A stretch of DNA of 64,000 nucleotides from DTWD01 sp963662965 (GCA_963662965.1 OY759970.1:4898001-4962000), one strand, 5' to 3'; positions 9,603 to 18,815 are shown, counted from the stretch's first letter. A program made the numbers and translations. The notes: generated by a model not told the origin, from the letters alone.

Positions 9603-9622
9603 CTACTCGTCCTCGTTAAGGA

Positions 9623-9657
9623 GAAGCCATCTCATAAATTCGCCGCCATTCGACCGC
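9623..9657 (+). repeat. Partial copy of the GAAGCCATCTCATAAA element
   Basis: Thirty-five bases between the acyl-CoA dehydrogenase start and the SAM hydrolase end match the left arm and centre of the inverted-repeat element at 48766-48817 with few differences. The right arm is missing here. Confidence 0.55.
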
Positions 9658-9682
9658 CGATGCATCCCGCCTCGCGGCGTTG

Positions 9683-10477
9683 TTATTTTTCCTGACTCAC
9701 CACCACCGGCGCCCCACGCGTGACGGCCAGCTGCTCCGCGGCACTGGCGGAGTTCGCGGCGAACTCGAGGTGCTCCGTGCTCCCGAACAAGGCGCAGATC
9801 TCCTCGGCGCCAATATCGGCGTAGGTCTCGACCAGCCGCCCTATGACCTCGCTGCCGATTTCGATCTGAATCGATCCACGCTGCGCCAGGCGGTCGAACA
9901 TCTTCCGATCGATGTTCGTCACGAGATTCCCGAACCGGTCGACGCGCAACACCTCGCCGGTAATCCGTCCGTCATCCACGACCGGCACCGGAAGGTCGAG
10001 CTGCCGATAATCGGTGAGCGGGCGCCCGAGCGCCGACAGCTGAATCCCCTTGGCCAACCAGGCGGCGCCGGGTGCGAACCGGTCGCGGCCCTCGAACGTT
10101 CGGCTCACCGTCGGACGCGCATAGCGCCGCTCGGTCAGCTCGACGACCCGCTTCGGCGGCATCTCCTGAAACACGGCGGTCAAGACGCCGTTATCGGGCG
10201 CCACGAAGCGATAGTCGCCCACGTCAGCGGCGAGGCCGCGACGAGCGGAACCGACCCCAGGGTCGACCACCACCAGAAACACCGTGCCGGTGGGAAAGAA
10301 TTTGTAGGACGCCGCCAACTCCAAACCGGCGGTCAGTACATCGTGCACCGGGACGTCGTGGGAGATATCGACCACAGTCGCCTCGGGACAAATGCCCAGG
10401 ACGACACCCTTCATCGCCCCGGCGTAGTGGTCCCGGGTCCCAAAGTCTGTCAGTAAAGCGACGACTGGTCGCGACAT
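9683..10477 (-). CDS. SAM hydrolase (adenosine-forming), DUF62 family
   Basis: A 264-residue protein of the SAM hydroxide adenosyltransferase family, which splits S-adenosylmethionine to adenosine and methionine. The N-terminal LLTDFGTRDHYAGAMKG, the central VVDPGVGSARR and FVAPDNGVLT are diagnostic. The C-terminal beta-barrel has VDRFGNLVTNI. The family is related to fluorinases and chlorinases, but nothing here suggests halide use. The gene lies 18 bases downstream of a SAM-dependent methyltransferase, which may link it to SAM turnover. Confidence 0.9.
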   Translation of the reverse strand: MSRPVVALLTDFGTRDHYAGAMKGVVLGICPEATVVDISHDVPVHDVLTAGLELAASYKFFPTGTVFLVVVDPGVGSARRGLAADVGDYRFVAPDNGVLTAVFQEMPPKRVVELTERRYARPTVSRTFEGRDRFAPGAAWLAKGIQLSALGRPLTDYRQLDLPVPVVDDGRITGEVLRVDRFGNLVTNIDRKMFDRLAQRGSIQIEIGSEVIGRLVETYADIGAEEICALFGSTEHLEFAANSASAAEQLAVTRGAPVVVSQEK

Positions 10478-10495
10478 GATGCCTCTCGTTTTCGA

Positions 10496-11194
10496 CTAGC
10501 TTGGCTCGGCCGACTTCCGAAAGATCACTTCCCGCGCTTGCGTCTTCAGCAGGAATGATTCGGCAACGGTCAGCTCCTCGAACATTTGTATCACCTCACG
10601 ACTTTGCAGCACGCGTAGCTGTCGTGCGGTGCCTCCCTGGAAGTGATGCCGCAGTTCGGACCGGCTGACGATCTCATAGTTCGTGTGACCCTCGGCCTGA
10701 CGCCGCTCGTTCCCAAAGCTGGCCAGCAACACGCCTCTCGGGCGTAACACCCGCGTCAACGAAGTCGCCAACGTCTGCGCGGCCGGGGCGGTCAGGTGCT
10801 CCATAATGTCCCAGCACAGCACCCCATCCACGCTGTCGGCCTCCTGGATGATCCGTGACGCGATGGCGGCCTGCAGCGGGTCCGCGTCGCCGACGGCGCC
10901 GCCGGCGTTTACAGTTGCGCCCTCCGCCGCCACCCGATCCAAGTCGGCAAACAGATCCTCGACGAACGGCTTGCAGCCGAGTTGCTCACCGAAAAACGCG
11001 ACGTTGGCCCCAACCACCGCGCCGAGATCGAGCAACACGGGCGCCGCGCGATCCTTCAGCGCGTCGAGGAACTTTCCGAGCGCCATCGTCGGAAACGGGC
11101 GTTCCGGAATGGACGACGTCGTGGGGTCATCCGATGCGGGGGCGCCGTCAACCGGCGCGGGCCCGATGCCGAAGAGGCTAACGAGATCGGTCAT
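10496..11194 (-). CDS. Class I SAM-dependent methyltransferase
   Basis: A 232-residue Rossmann methyltransferase. Motif I is VLLDLGAVVGANVAFFGEQ near residue 55, a degenerate glycine motif with only two glycines. The motif IV region is GVLCWDIMEHL near 115, typical of methyltransferase-11/25 enzymes, and motif V is VLRPRGVLLASFG. The acceptor is unknown. ATG at 11194 is chosen over the longer ORF start at 11221 because the first nine residues look non-conserved. It is co-oriented with SAM hydrolase downstream and bactofilin upstream. Confidence 0.75.
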   Translation of the reverse strand: MTDLVSLFGIGPAPVDGAPASDDPTTSSIPERPFPTMALGKFLDALKDRAAPVLLDLGAVVGANVAFFGEQLGCKPFVEDLFADLDRVAAEGATVNAGGAVGDADPLQAAIASRIIQEADSVDGVLCWDIMEHLTAPAAQTLATSLTRVLRPRGVLLASFGNERRQAEGHTNYEIVSRSELRHHFQGGTARQLRVLQSREVIQMFEELTVAESFLLKTQAREVIFRKSAEPS

Positions 11195-11299
11195 TGCTCG
11201 GGCTCGTGTGTCGCCCGACACGACGCCTCCTCACTGGCTGGTGGTCCGGGCTCAAGTGCCAATCGTCACGAGCCCAACGCGACCGTACAGCGGATGCGA

Positions 11300-11827
11300 T
11301 CAGTGCGGCCGCGCTGCCGCCGCCGCGGCCGGCTTCGCAGCCGGCTTACCCTCGGCAACCGCTTTCGATGCCGCACTGCCCGGCCGTTGCATGTCGACGC
11401 TGCCGCGGAAGTGCGCACCTTCGGCGATCGCAACACGCTGTGACGTGATGTCGCCGTCGACCGAACCGTTCTCCCGGATGTTCACCTTGTCCGTCGCGGT
11501 GATGTCGCCGATCACCTCGCCGAGCACAAGCACCGACTTGGCAAACACCTGCGCCTTGATCTTGCCGTTCGGACCGATCGTGAGCACATGTTGGCGGAGC
11601 TCGATCTTCCCGTCGACCCGGCCCTCGATGGTCAGGTCCTCGCTGCCATTGAGTTCGCCTTTGATAACGACCGATTTCCCGATATTCACGACGTCCCTCG
11701 TGGTCGACCGAGTCGTTTCGCCAGCAGGTCGACGCCCGGGTGCCGCTACACCCGCCGGTTTCGATTGTTCTTTGGCTCCCGCCGCCCCGCTACCAGCGGG
11801 ACGCACGGCCTCATCACGTTTCCACAT
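11300..11827 (-). CDS. Bactofilin
   Basis: A 175-residue protein with a disordered, Pro/Ala-rich N-terminus (1-55), a central right-handed beta-helix of about 100 residues with hydrophobic periodicity (NIGKSVVIKGELNGSEDL, IEGRVDGKIEL, VLVLGEVIGDITATDKV, GSVDGDITSQRVAIAEGA), and an Ala/Lys tail. This is the bactofilin core. These proteins polymerise without nucleotide and organise cell shape, stalks or cell-wall enzymes. Divergent from the cysteine desulfurase gene, with 120 bases between the starts. Confidence 0.9.
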   Translation of the reverse strand: MWKRDEAVRPAGSGAAGAKEQSKPAGVAAPGRRPAGETTRSTTRDVVNIGKSVVIKGELNGSEDLTIEGRVDGKIELRQHVLTIGPNGKIKAQVFAKSVLVLGEVIGDITATDKVNIRENGSVDGDITSQRVAIAEGAHFRGSVDMQRPGSAASKAVAEGKPAAKPAAAAAARPH

Positions 11828-11947
11828 CGGGGCCTTCTCCGATCTTCGCTTGCTGCTTGCTCAGTCTGCCAGTATACGAGAGCCTTCTCGATCCTGTCTA
11901 GCCCTTTCGTTGCTGAGGGTTAGGGGTAATGGTATGATTGTGCAGGG

Positions 11948-13114
11948 ATGCGCATCTACCTCGACCATAACGCCACCACGCCGGTCGCTTCTTCCGTGGC
12001 CGACGCTGTCGATGACGCGATTCGCGGCGCGTTCGGGAACGCCTCGAGCGTGCATACGTTCGGCCAGGCGGCGAAAGCGCTGATCGACGAGGCCCGGACC
12101 TTGGTCGCCACGCTCATCGGCGCCCAACCGGCCGAGGTGGTCTTCACGGGCAGCGGCACCGAAGCGGACAATCTTGCCATTCGTGGCGCGGCTGAGGCGC
12201 TTGCACCAGCGGGACGCCAACACCTGATTGCATCGGCCATCGAGCACGAAGCGGTGCTCAACACGCTCAAGGCGCTCTCGAAGCGCGACTGGACGACGAC
12301 GCTCCTCCCGGTCGGTTCCTCCGGCGTGGTCGACCCGGCCGACCTCGAGGCGGCCATGACCGACGAGACGGCGCTCGTCTCCGTCATGCACGCCAATAAC
12401 GAAATCGGCACGCTCCAACCGGTGAGGGAACTCGCCGCCATCGCGCATCGGCACCGCGCGCTCTTCCACACCGACGCGGTGCAAACAGCCGGCAAGCATC
12501 CGATCGATGTCGAAGCGCTCGGCGTCGACCTCCTCTCGATTTCCGGACACAAGTTCAACGGCCCCAAAGGCGTCGGTGCCCTCTGGATCCGTCGCGGCGC
12601 GCGGCTGGTCGCCAATCTGACCGGCGGGCGTCAGGAGCGAAACCGGCGCGCGGGTACCGAGAACGTCCCGGCGATCGCCGGCCTCGGTGTCGCCGCTCGA
12701 TTGGCGGCGACCAAACTGGGTGACGAGGCGGCCCGCCTCGGTGCGCTCCGCGACCGACTCGAGGCAGCGGTCCTCGATGCCGTCCCGGACTCGGCGGTCA
12801 ACGGCACCGGGAATCGCGTTCCCAACACGACCAACATCAGCTTCGGCGGTGTCGAGGCCGAAGCGCTGCTGATTGCGCTCGACCTGGAGGGCATCGCCGT
12901 CTCGACCGGGTCGGCATGCTCATCGGGTACCCTTGAGCCTTCACACGTGCTCCGGGCGATGGGCTTTTCACCCCACCGGGCCCAGAATTCGATACGGTTC
13001 AGTTTTGGGCTCGGCAATACGCACGACGACGTCACCCGCACCGTCGAGGCTCTGCCTCGCGTCGTGGCCAAGCTCCGGCAGCTGTCGCGAAGTGGTGCGT
13101 ACGCGAGGTCTTAG
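11948..13114 (+). CDS. Cysteine desulfurase (NifS/IscS class)
   Basis: A 388-residue PLP enzyme that removes sulfur from cysteine to form a persulfide. The N-terminus YLDHNATTP, the PLP lysine in SISGHKFNGPKGVGAL near residue 200 and the mobile cysteine loop STGSACSSGTLEPSHVL near 325 are all present. The nearest downstream gene is the tRNA 2-thiouridylase mnmA, so sulfur delivery for tRNA thiolation is the likely main role. No iscU or iscA is visible nearby. NifS-like and IscS-like forms cannot be separated securely here. Confidence 0.92.
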   Translation: MRIYLDHNATTPVASSVADAVDDAIRGAFGNASSVHTFGQAAKALIDEARTLVATLIGAQPAEVVFTGSGTEADNLAIRGAAEALAPAGRQHLIASAIEHEAVLNTLKALSKRDWTTTLLPVGSSGVVDPADLEAAMTDETALVSVMHANNEIGTLQPVRELAAIAHRHRALFHTDAVQTAGKHPIDVEALGVDLLSISGHKFNGPKGVGALWIRRGARLVANLTGGRQERNRRAGTENVPAIAGLGVAARLAATKLGDEAARLGALRDRLEAAVLDAVPDSAVNGTGNRVPNTTNISFGGVEAEALLIALDLEGIAVSTGSACSSGTLEPSHVLRAMGFSPHRAQNSIRFSFGLGNTHDDVTRTVEALPRVVAKLRQLSRSGAYARS

Positions 13115-13200
13115 GAATAAATGCGAATCGTTACTCAGACGGCGTCGACTGCCCCGAACCCCGTCGCCGGCGCTAGCCGGGGCCCAATGCCCGGCGCGGC

Positions 13201-13227
13201 GGGGGGGGGGGCGCGCCGTGCGCGCCC
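13201..13227 (+). promoter_or_regulatory. G11 tract and GC hairpin in the mnmA leader
   Basis: Eleven G (13201-13211) run into a perfect 8-bp stem with a CGT loop (GGGCGCGC / GCGCGCCC, 13209-13227). The stem ends a few bases before the GGAG ribosome-binding sequence and ATG of mnmA. The position could affect initiation. A regulatory role is inference. Confidence 0.35.
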
Positions 13228-13236
13228 TCGGAGCGC

Positions 13237-14310
13237 ATGATGCGGATCGTCGCCGCGATGTCGGGCGGCGTCGACTCCTCGGTGGCGGCGGCCCTTCTCA
13301 CCGCGAGCGGCCACGACGTCGTCGGCCTGTCGATGCAGCTCTACGACCAGCGCGACGGCGGGCCGTCCTTTGGCTCGTGCTGCACACTCGACGATTTGCA
13401 CGACGCGCGACGCGTCGCGGCACATCTCGGCATCCCGCACTACATCGTGAACTTCGAGCGTCAATTCGACGAGCATGTCGTCTCACACTTCATTCGTGAA
13501 TATGCGGCCGGGCGCACGCCGATTCCGTGTGTGCAGTGCAACAGTGACCTCAAGTTCGCGAGCTTGCTCGAGCGGGCGCGCGGCCTCGACGCCGACCAGG
13601 TCGCGACCGGCCACTACGCGCGCGTCGACCTCCGGACCGACCGTGCGGGCCGATCGTTTCGACAGCTTCGCCGCGCAGTCGACCGTGACAAAGACCAATC
13701 CTATTTTCTCTTCCCACTCACACAAGACCAGCTGGCGCGCGCGCGCTTCCCGCTCGGTGAGCTCCGGAAGTCCGACGTGCGCACCCAGGCCCGCGCGTAC
13801 GGGCTCGACGTCGCCGACAAGCCCGACAGCCATGAGATCTGCTTCGTCCCGGATCGCGACTACGCGGCCTTCGTGGAACGCCGTGCGCCCGACATCCGCA
13901 AGCCGGGTCGGATCGTCGATACGACTGGTCGCGCGCTTGGCCAGCATGCCGGCGTTCATCGCTTCACGGTCGGTCAGCGCAAAGGGCTCGGCGTCTCGAG
14001 TGCCATTCCGTTGTATGTCACCGCGCTTGACGCCACGTCAGGCACGGTCACGGTTGGATCGCGTGAAGCACTCGACCGAAGGATCTTGACCGCCAGCCAC
14101 GTGAATTGGATCGCCGGAGTCCCGGAGGCTGGCGCGCCGGTAGCCGCACAGATCCGACACCATCACCCCGCCGCTCCTGCCCGCGTGTGGACCGGCGACG
14201 ATGCGACGCTCCGGCTGGAATTCGACAGCCCCCAGCGCGCCATTGCACCGGGACAGGCGGTCGTCGTCTATGACGGTGACGTCGTGCTGGGCGGTGGATG
14301 GATTGACTAG
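13237..14310 (+). CDS. mnmA: tRNA-specific 2-thiouridylase MnmA
   Basis: A 357-residue enzyme that thiolates U34 of tRNA-Lys, Glu and Gln, using ATP and persulfide sulfur. The PP-loop MSGGVDSSVAA is at residues 8-18. The first catalytic Cys is in PCVQC near 100, and the second, in HEICFVPDRDYAAF near 200, would form the persulfide. KDQSYFLFPL and TGHYAR are also conserved. It lies 122 bases after the cysteine desulfurase gene in the same direction. The ATG at 13237 is followed immediately by a second ATG; either could be used with the GGAG upstream. Confidence 0.95.
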   Translation: MMRIVAAMSGGVDSSVAAALLTASGHDVVGLSMQLYDQRDGGPSFGSCCTLDDLHDARRVAAHLGIPHYIVNFERQFDEHVVSHFIREYAAGRTPIPCVQCNSDLKFASLLERARGLDADQVATGHYARVDLRTDRAGRSFRQLRRAVDRDKDQSYFLFPLTQDQLARARFPLGELRKSDVRTQARAYGLDVADKPDSHEICFVPDRDYAAFVERRAPDIRKPGRIVDTTGRALGQHAGVHRFTVGQRKGLGVSSAIPLYVTALDATSGTVTVGSREALDRRILTASHVNWIAGVPEAGAPVAAQIRHHHPAAPARVWTGDDATLRLEFDSPQRAIAPGQAVVVYDGDVVLGGGWID

Positions 14311-14472
14311 CGGAACTTGGAACCCGAGGCGCTACAGCGTTTTGCACATTCGTGTCCCGCCTCTCGGTCGGCAGATGAGCAGGTTCGAACCTGCGACGGC
14401 CGCCGCCCTGAGGACCGGGCGGGCTCGAACGGACAGGCGCGCGGTCGCGGGGTGTCGCGGAGGATGCCATGA

Positions 14473-14660
14473 GGCCCGCCGACGTCCGCGGGACCGAAAA
14501 CTTCGCCTGAGCCGCCAGCGGATGAGCCTGCGCCCTGTGGTCCGTGCCGGTCGAGTCACCCCCGCTGCGGGTTGCAGTGGCACGCGCCGCCCCTGACCAG
14601 CTGTTGCTCGCCGCGTCAGCAGTTCCGGGTGCGGTCGGAGGCGAAGTTTTCCGGCGGGCC
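14473..14660. ncRNA. Candidate structured RNA (long branched hairpin; possibly 6S-like)
   Basis: The 440-base gap between convergent mnmA and trxB has no convincing ORF but a strong nested fold. An outer 9-bp stem pairs 14473-14481 with 14652-14660 (GGCCCGCCG / CGGCGGGCC). A small hairpin (GTCC-GCG-GGAC) follows on the 5' side. A perfect 12-bp stem pairs 14497-14508 with 14639-14650 (AAAACTTCGCCT / AGGCGAAGTTTT). Further inward are GCCGC/GCGGT, TGGTC/GACCA and CGTGCC/GGCACG. Size and shape are reminiscent of 6S RNA, but no conserved 6S, RNase P, SRP or tmRNA motif was found. The strand is undetermined because both fold. Confidence 0.4.
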
Positions 14661-14750
14661 GAGCTGGCGTCCGGAGTGACGCCCCGTCCGTGGCTGCCGC
14701 ATGCGTGCCTCCGGGCACCACCCGCCCGCTACGCGCTCATGAAAAACGCG

Positions 14751-15716
14751 TTAGAGGTTGGAGGCTGACGTAGCCTCAGCGGCTTCCGACGTCTCGGCCG
14801 GCAGACTCTCCAGATAGCGTTCGGCGTCGAGCGCCGCCATGCAGCCGGACCCCGCCGCCGTAATCGCCTGGCGGTAGACGTGGTCCTGCACATCACCGCA
14901 GGCGAACACGCCCGGCACGCTCGTTCGCGTCCCCTGCGTCGGCACGATGTAGCCGTTGTCGTCGAGCTCCATCTGACCGGCCACGAGACTGGTGTTCGGC
15001 GTGTGGCCGATGGCGACGAAGACGCCGTCGACCGAGATTTCCTTGGTCGCACCGGTCTGGACGTTGCGCAGGACGACGCCGCTGACCACGCCCTGGCCCA
15101 CATCCTTCACCTTCTCGACGACCGTGTCGAGCTCGAATGAGATCTTCTCGTTCCGACGCGCCTTGTCCTGCATGATCTTCGATGCTCGAAACTCGTCACG
15201 ACGATGCACGAGCGTGACGTGCGAGGCAAACTTCGTGAGAAACGTCGCCTCTTCCATCGCCGAGTCGCCTCCGCCGACCACGACAATCGGTTTCTCTCGG
15301 AAGAAATACCCGTCACACGTCGCGCAGGTCGATACACCGTGCCCCATCAGCGCCCGCTCCGACTCGAGACCGAGGAGCCGCGCCGACGCGCCGGTCGCGA
15401 GAATGAGCGCGCGGGTCTGATACTCGGCCGCGCTCGTGGTGACCTTGAACGGCGGTCCGCCAAGGTCGATCGCCGTCACGTCGCCCTGCACGATCTTGGT
15501 ACCAAACCGCTCGGCCTGCGCACGCATCTCCCCCATCAGCTCCGGGCCCATGATGCCTTCGCGAAACCCGGGGTAGTTCTCGACGGCGGTCGTCAGCATC
15601 AGCTGCCCGCCGGCTTCGAGCCCCTCGATGAGCAGTGGCTCTAGGTTCGCTCGCGCCGTGTAGAGAGCCGCCGTGAGACCGGCTGGTCCCGACCCAATGA
15701 TGCTCACGTCCCGCAT
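14751..15716 (-). CDS. trxB: Thioredoxin reductase
   Basis: A 321-residue NADPH-dependent flavoprotein that reduces thioredoxin. FAD site IGSGPAGLTAALYTARA at 5-21, redox pair CATCDGYFF near 135, NADPH site VVGGGDSAMEEA near 155, and FACGDVQD near 280. The ATG at 15716 is preceded by GGGGAAAGG, which decides against the longer ORF starting 33 bases upstream. Convergent with mnmA across the putative RNA gene. Confidence 0.94.
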   Translation of the reverse strand: MRDVSIIGSGPAGLTAALYTARANLEPLLIEGLEAGGQLMLTTAVENYPGFREGIMGPELMGEMRAQAERFGTKIVQGDVTAIDLGGPPFKVTTSAAEYQTRALILATGASARLLGLESERALMGHGVSTCATCDGYFFREKPIVVVGGGDSAMEEATFLTKFASHVTLVHRRDEFRASKIMQDKARRNEKISFELDTVVEKVKDVGQGVVSGVVLRNVQTGATKEISVDGVFVAIGHTPNTSLVAGQMELDDNGYIVPTQGTRTSVPGVFACGDVQDHVYRQAITAAGSGCMAALDAERYLESLPAETSEAAEATSASNL

Positions 15717-15866
15717 CGATATCCTTTCCCCTTCAGGACCTTCGTCCATTTGGACGTGGCCCGAGGAGCCCGAGGCGCATGTGTCCTCTCACCGGAGACC
15801 CGGCGGGACCGATCATACCGCCAACGGTACTGGAGAAATGAGCGCGCGGACGGCGCGCGCTGGTAT

Positions 15867-16850
15867 CTAGTCGGCCCGATGCGCGCCGGGCACGATGAGC
15901 GACCGGCCTTTGGTTGAGACCCAATCGACGAGGCGACGCACTTCGCGGAACCGACCCGAATTCGTCCCCGCGCCGAGCACGACGACGGCGAGGGGGTCAC
16001 TCCCGGGGAGCCGAACGATGGTCGCGAGGCAGTAGCCGGCCTCGTCGATGTAGCCGGTCTTCCCGGCTTGAATCACATGGCGACCACGTAAGAGCTGATT
16101 CGTGTTCCGCACCGTCAGGCCACGCCGACTCGTGCGCATCCGGTACGAGCGGGTCCGCATGATGCGCGCAAGCGACGGATCCTCGCTCGCGTGCGCGATC
16201 AGACGGGCCACGTCGTACGGGGTCGAGAGATTGTCTTCATGCAGGCCCGACGGATCGACGAACTGCGTATCGGTCAGCCCCAGCTCGGCCGCCTTGCGGT
16301 TCATCTGATCGATAAAGACACGAGTACCCAGTCCCGATGCCCGCGCGAGTACACGGGCGGCCGCGTTGTCCGACGCGATCAGCGCCAGGTGGAGAAGATT
16401 TTTCAGCGTGACCCGTTCGTTGCGACGGAGATAGGTGGTCGACGCGCGGCGCACGTCTTGACGCGATACGACCACATCACGCGCGAGATCTGGTTTCTGG
16501 TCGAGCAACACCAGCGCCGTCATCACTTTCGTGATACTGGCAATCGGACGCTGCTCCAGCGCTCCCGATTCCCACACGATCTCGTGCGTCTCGGGGTTGT
16601 AGACGACCGCCGCCGCGGCGCGGACGCGGTGGATCGGGAGATCGCTGACGTCGAGGATGCGCGGTTCCGCTGAGCGTGGCTCGACTCGCGGCTCGGTCGC
16701 GGGTGCGAGCGCGACGGGAACCGGGTCCGGTTCACCGGCCGCAGACGGACCACCGAAGAGAAAGAGGCCGACGAGGAACGCCCCGACGACGACGAGAGCC
16801 AAGATCGGCGCCGTGGCCCGATACATCCGCGTGGCCTGCCGCATCCGCAC
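15867..16850 (-). CDS. D-alanyl-D-alanine carboxypeptidase (PBP5/7-type, S11)
   Basis: About 327 residues with an N-terminal membrane anchor or signal (ATAPILALVVVGAFLVGLFLF). The three penicillin-binding motifs are present: SxxK in ASITKVMTALVLLDQ near residue 105, SxN in SDNAAARVLARASG near 160, and KTG in KTGYIDEAGYCLATI near 270. It trims the terminal D-Ala from peptidoglycan pentapeptides in the periplasm. GGGAG lies five bases before a GTG at 16850; an ATG at 16844 is an alternative. No C-terminal PBP5 amphipathic helix is obvious, so it resembles PBP7. Confidence 0.88.
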   Translation of the reverse strand: MRMRQATRMYRATAPILALVVVGAFLVGLFLFGGPSAAGEPDPVPVALAPATEPRVEPRSAEPRILDVSDLPIHRVRAAAAVVYNPETHEIVWESGALEQRPIASITKVMTALVLLDQKPDLARDVVVSRQDVRRASTTYLRRNERVTLKNLLHLALIASDNAAARVLARASGLGTRVFIDQMNRKAAELGLTDTQFVDPSGLHEDNLSTPYDVARLIAHASEDPSLARIMRTRSYRMRTSRRGLTVRNTNQLLRGRHVIQAGKTGYIDEAGYCLATIVRLPGSDPLAVVVLGAGTNSGRFREVRRLVDWVSTKGRSLIVPGAHRAD

Positions 16851-17036
16851 TATATCTCCCACCGTGTGTACAAGGCGGCCATTGTAGCAAACTTAGACGG
16901 GACTTTCGCCCCAAACCCCGTCTGAACTTGGACCGGAGTGGGGCTTTCAGGGTCCCGCGAGTGAGCGAGCGAGGGGGTCTGGGGGAAGCGCCCGAGGCTG
17001 AGCAGGTTGATCGAGGGCGATATTCCCCCAGTCTGA

Positions 17037-18302
17037 TCATGGTTCGGTGAGTGCCACCGCGAGCAAAGTTGCGCGCTCGGTGCCGCGCGCGGCATCGGTC
17101 GTGTCGAACGTCTCGTGTTCGGAATGGGCGCCGAAGCCGCTGCCCCCGCCATCGATCGTGATGGCCGGAATACCGAGACTGATGGGAATGTTGGCGTCGG
17201 TCGAACCCGAGGAGAGCCGCAGCCGCATACCAAGCGCCGCCGACACGCTCAGCGCGGCGCGCACAATCGCCGCCGCCGGGTCCGTCATTCCAGCCGGACG
17301 CTCCCCAACCTTGATGCTCTCGACACTCAGGCGGCCGCCCCGCCCCCAGCGTGCGTTCTCCGTCGCCAACGCCGAGTCAACCGCGCGTAGCAACATCGCC
17401 TCGAGTCGGGCCAACGCGGTTGCATCGGTCGACCGCATGTCGATTTCAGCCCACGCGTCCGCGGCGATGACGTTCACCGAGGTCCCGCCCCCGACGCGAC
17501 CGACCGTGAAAGTCGTCTTCGGCATATTCGGAACATCGAAGTCCGATACCGCACTGATGAGGCGACCCAGCGCATGCACCGGACTCGCCAAACCGAACGC
17601 GCCGAAGCTGTGTCCCCCGGGACCGCGAAACGTCACGCGGTAGCGCAATGAGCCGACCGCGCCATTGGTGATCCCGAGCCCAGCACCGTCCACCGACACG
17701 AACCGATCCACTTGCTCGGCCAGCTCGTCCTCAAAGAGATGCTTCACGCCGCGCAGGTCGCCAAGTCCCTCCTCGCCAATCGTCCCCACGAACGTGATCG
17801 ACCCGGTCGTGGTGACGTTGGCGCCGTCCAGGGCGCGGATGACGCCCAACAACACGGCCAATCCGCGGCAATCGTCACCGATGCCGGGCCCCTTGAGCAC
17901 GGCCCCGTCACGGGTCACCGTGACATCGGTCTCCGCGGGGAACACGGTATCGAGATGGGCGCTCAGGACGAGGTGCGGATGCGGCTGCCGGCCGGCTCGC
18001 ACCCCGAGCACATTGCCGACGGCATCGACTCGAACGTCGGTGAGGCCAAGCGCGGCAAACCGGTCCCGATAGGCGGCGGCCCGCGCCGCTTCGCCGAACG
18101 GAGGTGCCGGTATCTCGCACAGTGCGATTTGATCCGCGACGACATCCGGTTCGAGCTGCCGCGCCGCCTCCACGGCGGACCTGACCGCCGGCTCCCCGAG
18201 CTGCCGCGGACCGAGGCCGCCCGGATTCTGCTGCGCAGCCGTCGGCACCGCTGTCAGGAGCACCCCGATGACTGCTATCGGCAGAACCTGGCACGTCCGC
18301 AT
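17037..18302 (-). CDS. Exported M20-family zinc peptidase
   Basis: About 421 residues with a signal peptide (MRTCQVLPIAVIGVLLTAVP, cleaved near TAAQQ), so it acts outside the cytoplasm. The M20 zinc ligands and catalytic residues are in order: SAHLDTVFP near residue 110, GPGIGDDCRGLAVLLG near 140, TIGEEGLGD near 180, SVDGAG near 205 and GAHSEHETFD near 395. A lid or dimerisation domain (FRGPGGHSFGAFG) lies between. It is a tri- or dipeptidase-like hydrolase with unknown substrate. The start is set by the signal peptide; the ORF extends 252 bases further upstream without coding character. Confidence 0.88.
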   Translation of the reverse strand: MRTCQVLPIAVIGVLLTAVPTAAQQNPGGLGPRQLGEPAVRSAVEAARQLEPDVVADQIALCEIPAPPFGEAARAAAYRDRFAALGLTDVRVDAVGNVLGVRAGRQPHPHLVLSAHLDTVFPAETDVTVTRDGAVLKGPGIGDDCRGLAVLLGVIRALDGANVTTTGSITFVGTIGEEGLGDLRGVKHLFEDELAEQVDRFVSVDGAGLGITNGAVGSLRYRVTFRGPGGHSFGAFGLASPVHALGRLISAVSDFDVPNMPKTTFTVGRVGGGTSVNVIAADAWAEIDMRSTDATALARLEAMLLRAVDSALATENARWGRGGRLSVESIKVGERPAGMTDPAAAIVRAALSVSAALGMRLRLSSGSTDANIPISLGIPAITIDGGGSGFGAHSEHETFDTTDAARGTERATLLAVALTEP

Positions 18303-18590
18303 CGTCACCACCGGCTCATGGCACGTGATCGTCAAGATGATAACGGACGCCGACCGAATCTTGACGTCACGGCGCACGACCCACGCGGTTCGTGCGCCGT
18401 ATCGGAACACTTTCGGCCCGGACGAGAATAAGTCTGCCACTTCTGGGCGTCGAGGCGCCCACCCGCCAAGGCGCGAGGAGCGCGCATACCGGGAATATGC
18501 AAGCGACGAGTAACGCAGGCGGGAGGGATGCATCGGCGTCCAGAGGGGTGGCACGGGGGTTGCTCTCGGTGAGGCTTAGGAGGTGCACCG

Positions 18591-18815
18591 ATGCCGCTGT
18601 TTCGCTTGATCGGCTTCGCCACGCTCGGCTGTAGGTGCCTGGTCGGACGCTACCGTGACACGACGCTCGACCGCGAGATCGACTACGTCGAGCAAAAGGG
18701 ACAAGGCTGTCATCAGGCCGACCATTGTCGTGATCACGCGGTGGTCAGCGACGTGCTCCCGCCCGGTGCCGCCGCGTTCGTCACCCCACCAGCCCGCACA
18801 AACGCGACGCGCTAG
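18591..18815 (+). CDS. Small Cys-containing protein with strong RBS
   Basis: A 74-residue ORF preceded by AGGAGGTG six bases before the ATG, one of the strongest ribosome-binding sites in the window. The first 40 residues (LIGFATLGCRCLVGRYRDTT, then LDREIDYVEQKGQGC) have three Cys and a charged helix-like part; the tail is low complexity. Not recognised. It is divergent from the M20 gene and may be co-transcribed with the DNA methylase downstream. The RBS is the main support. Confidence 0.5.
   Translation: MPLFRLIGFATLGCRCLVGRYRDTTLDREIDYVEQKGQGCHQADHCRDHAVVSDVLPPGAAAFVTPPARTNATR

Noticed and set aside
14375..14410. tRNA-like T-arm GCAGGTTCGAACCTGC after mnmA
   Set aside because: It is a perfect palindrome whose loop would have six bases, and neither strand offers an acceptor, D-arm or anticodon arm at the right distances.
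18303..18554. N-terminal extension of the M20 peptidase
   Set aside because: The signal peptide begins at the ATG at 18302; upstream residues lack any protein-like pattern.
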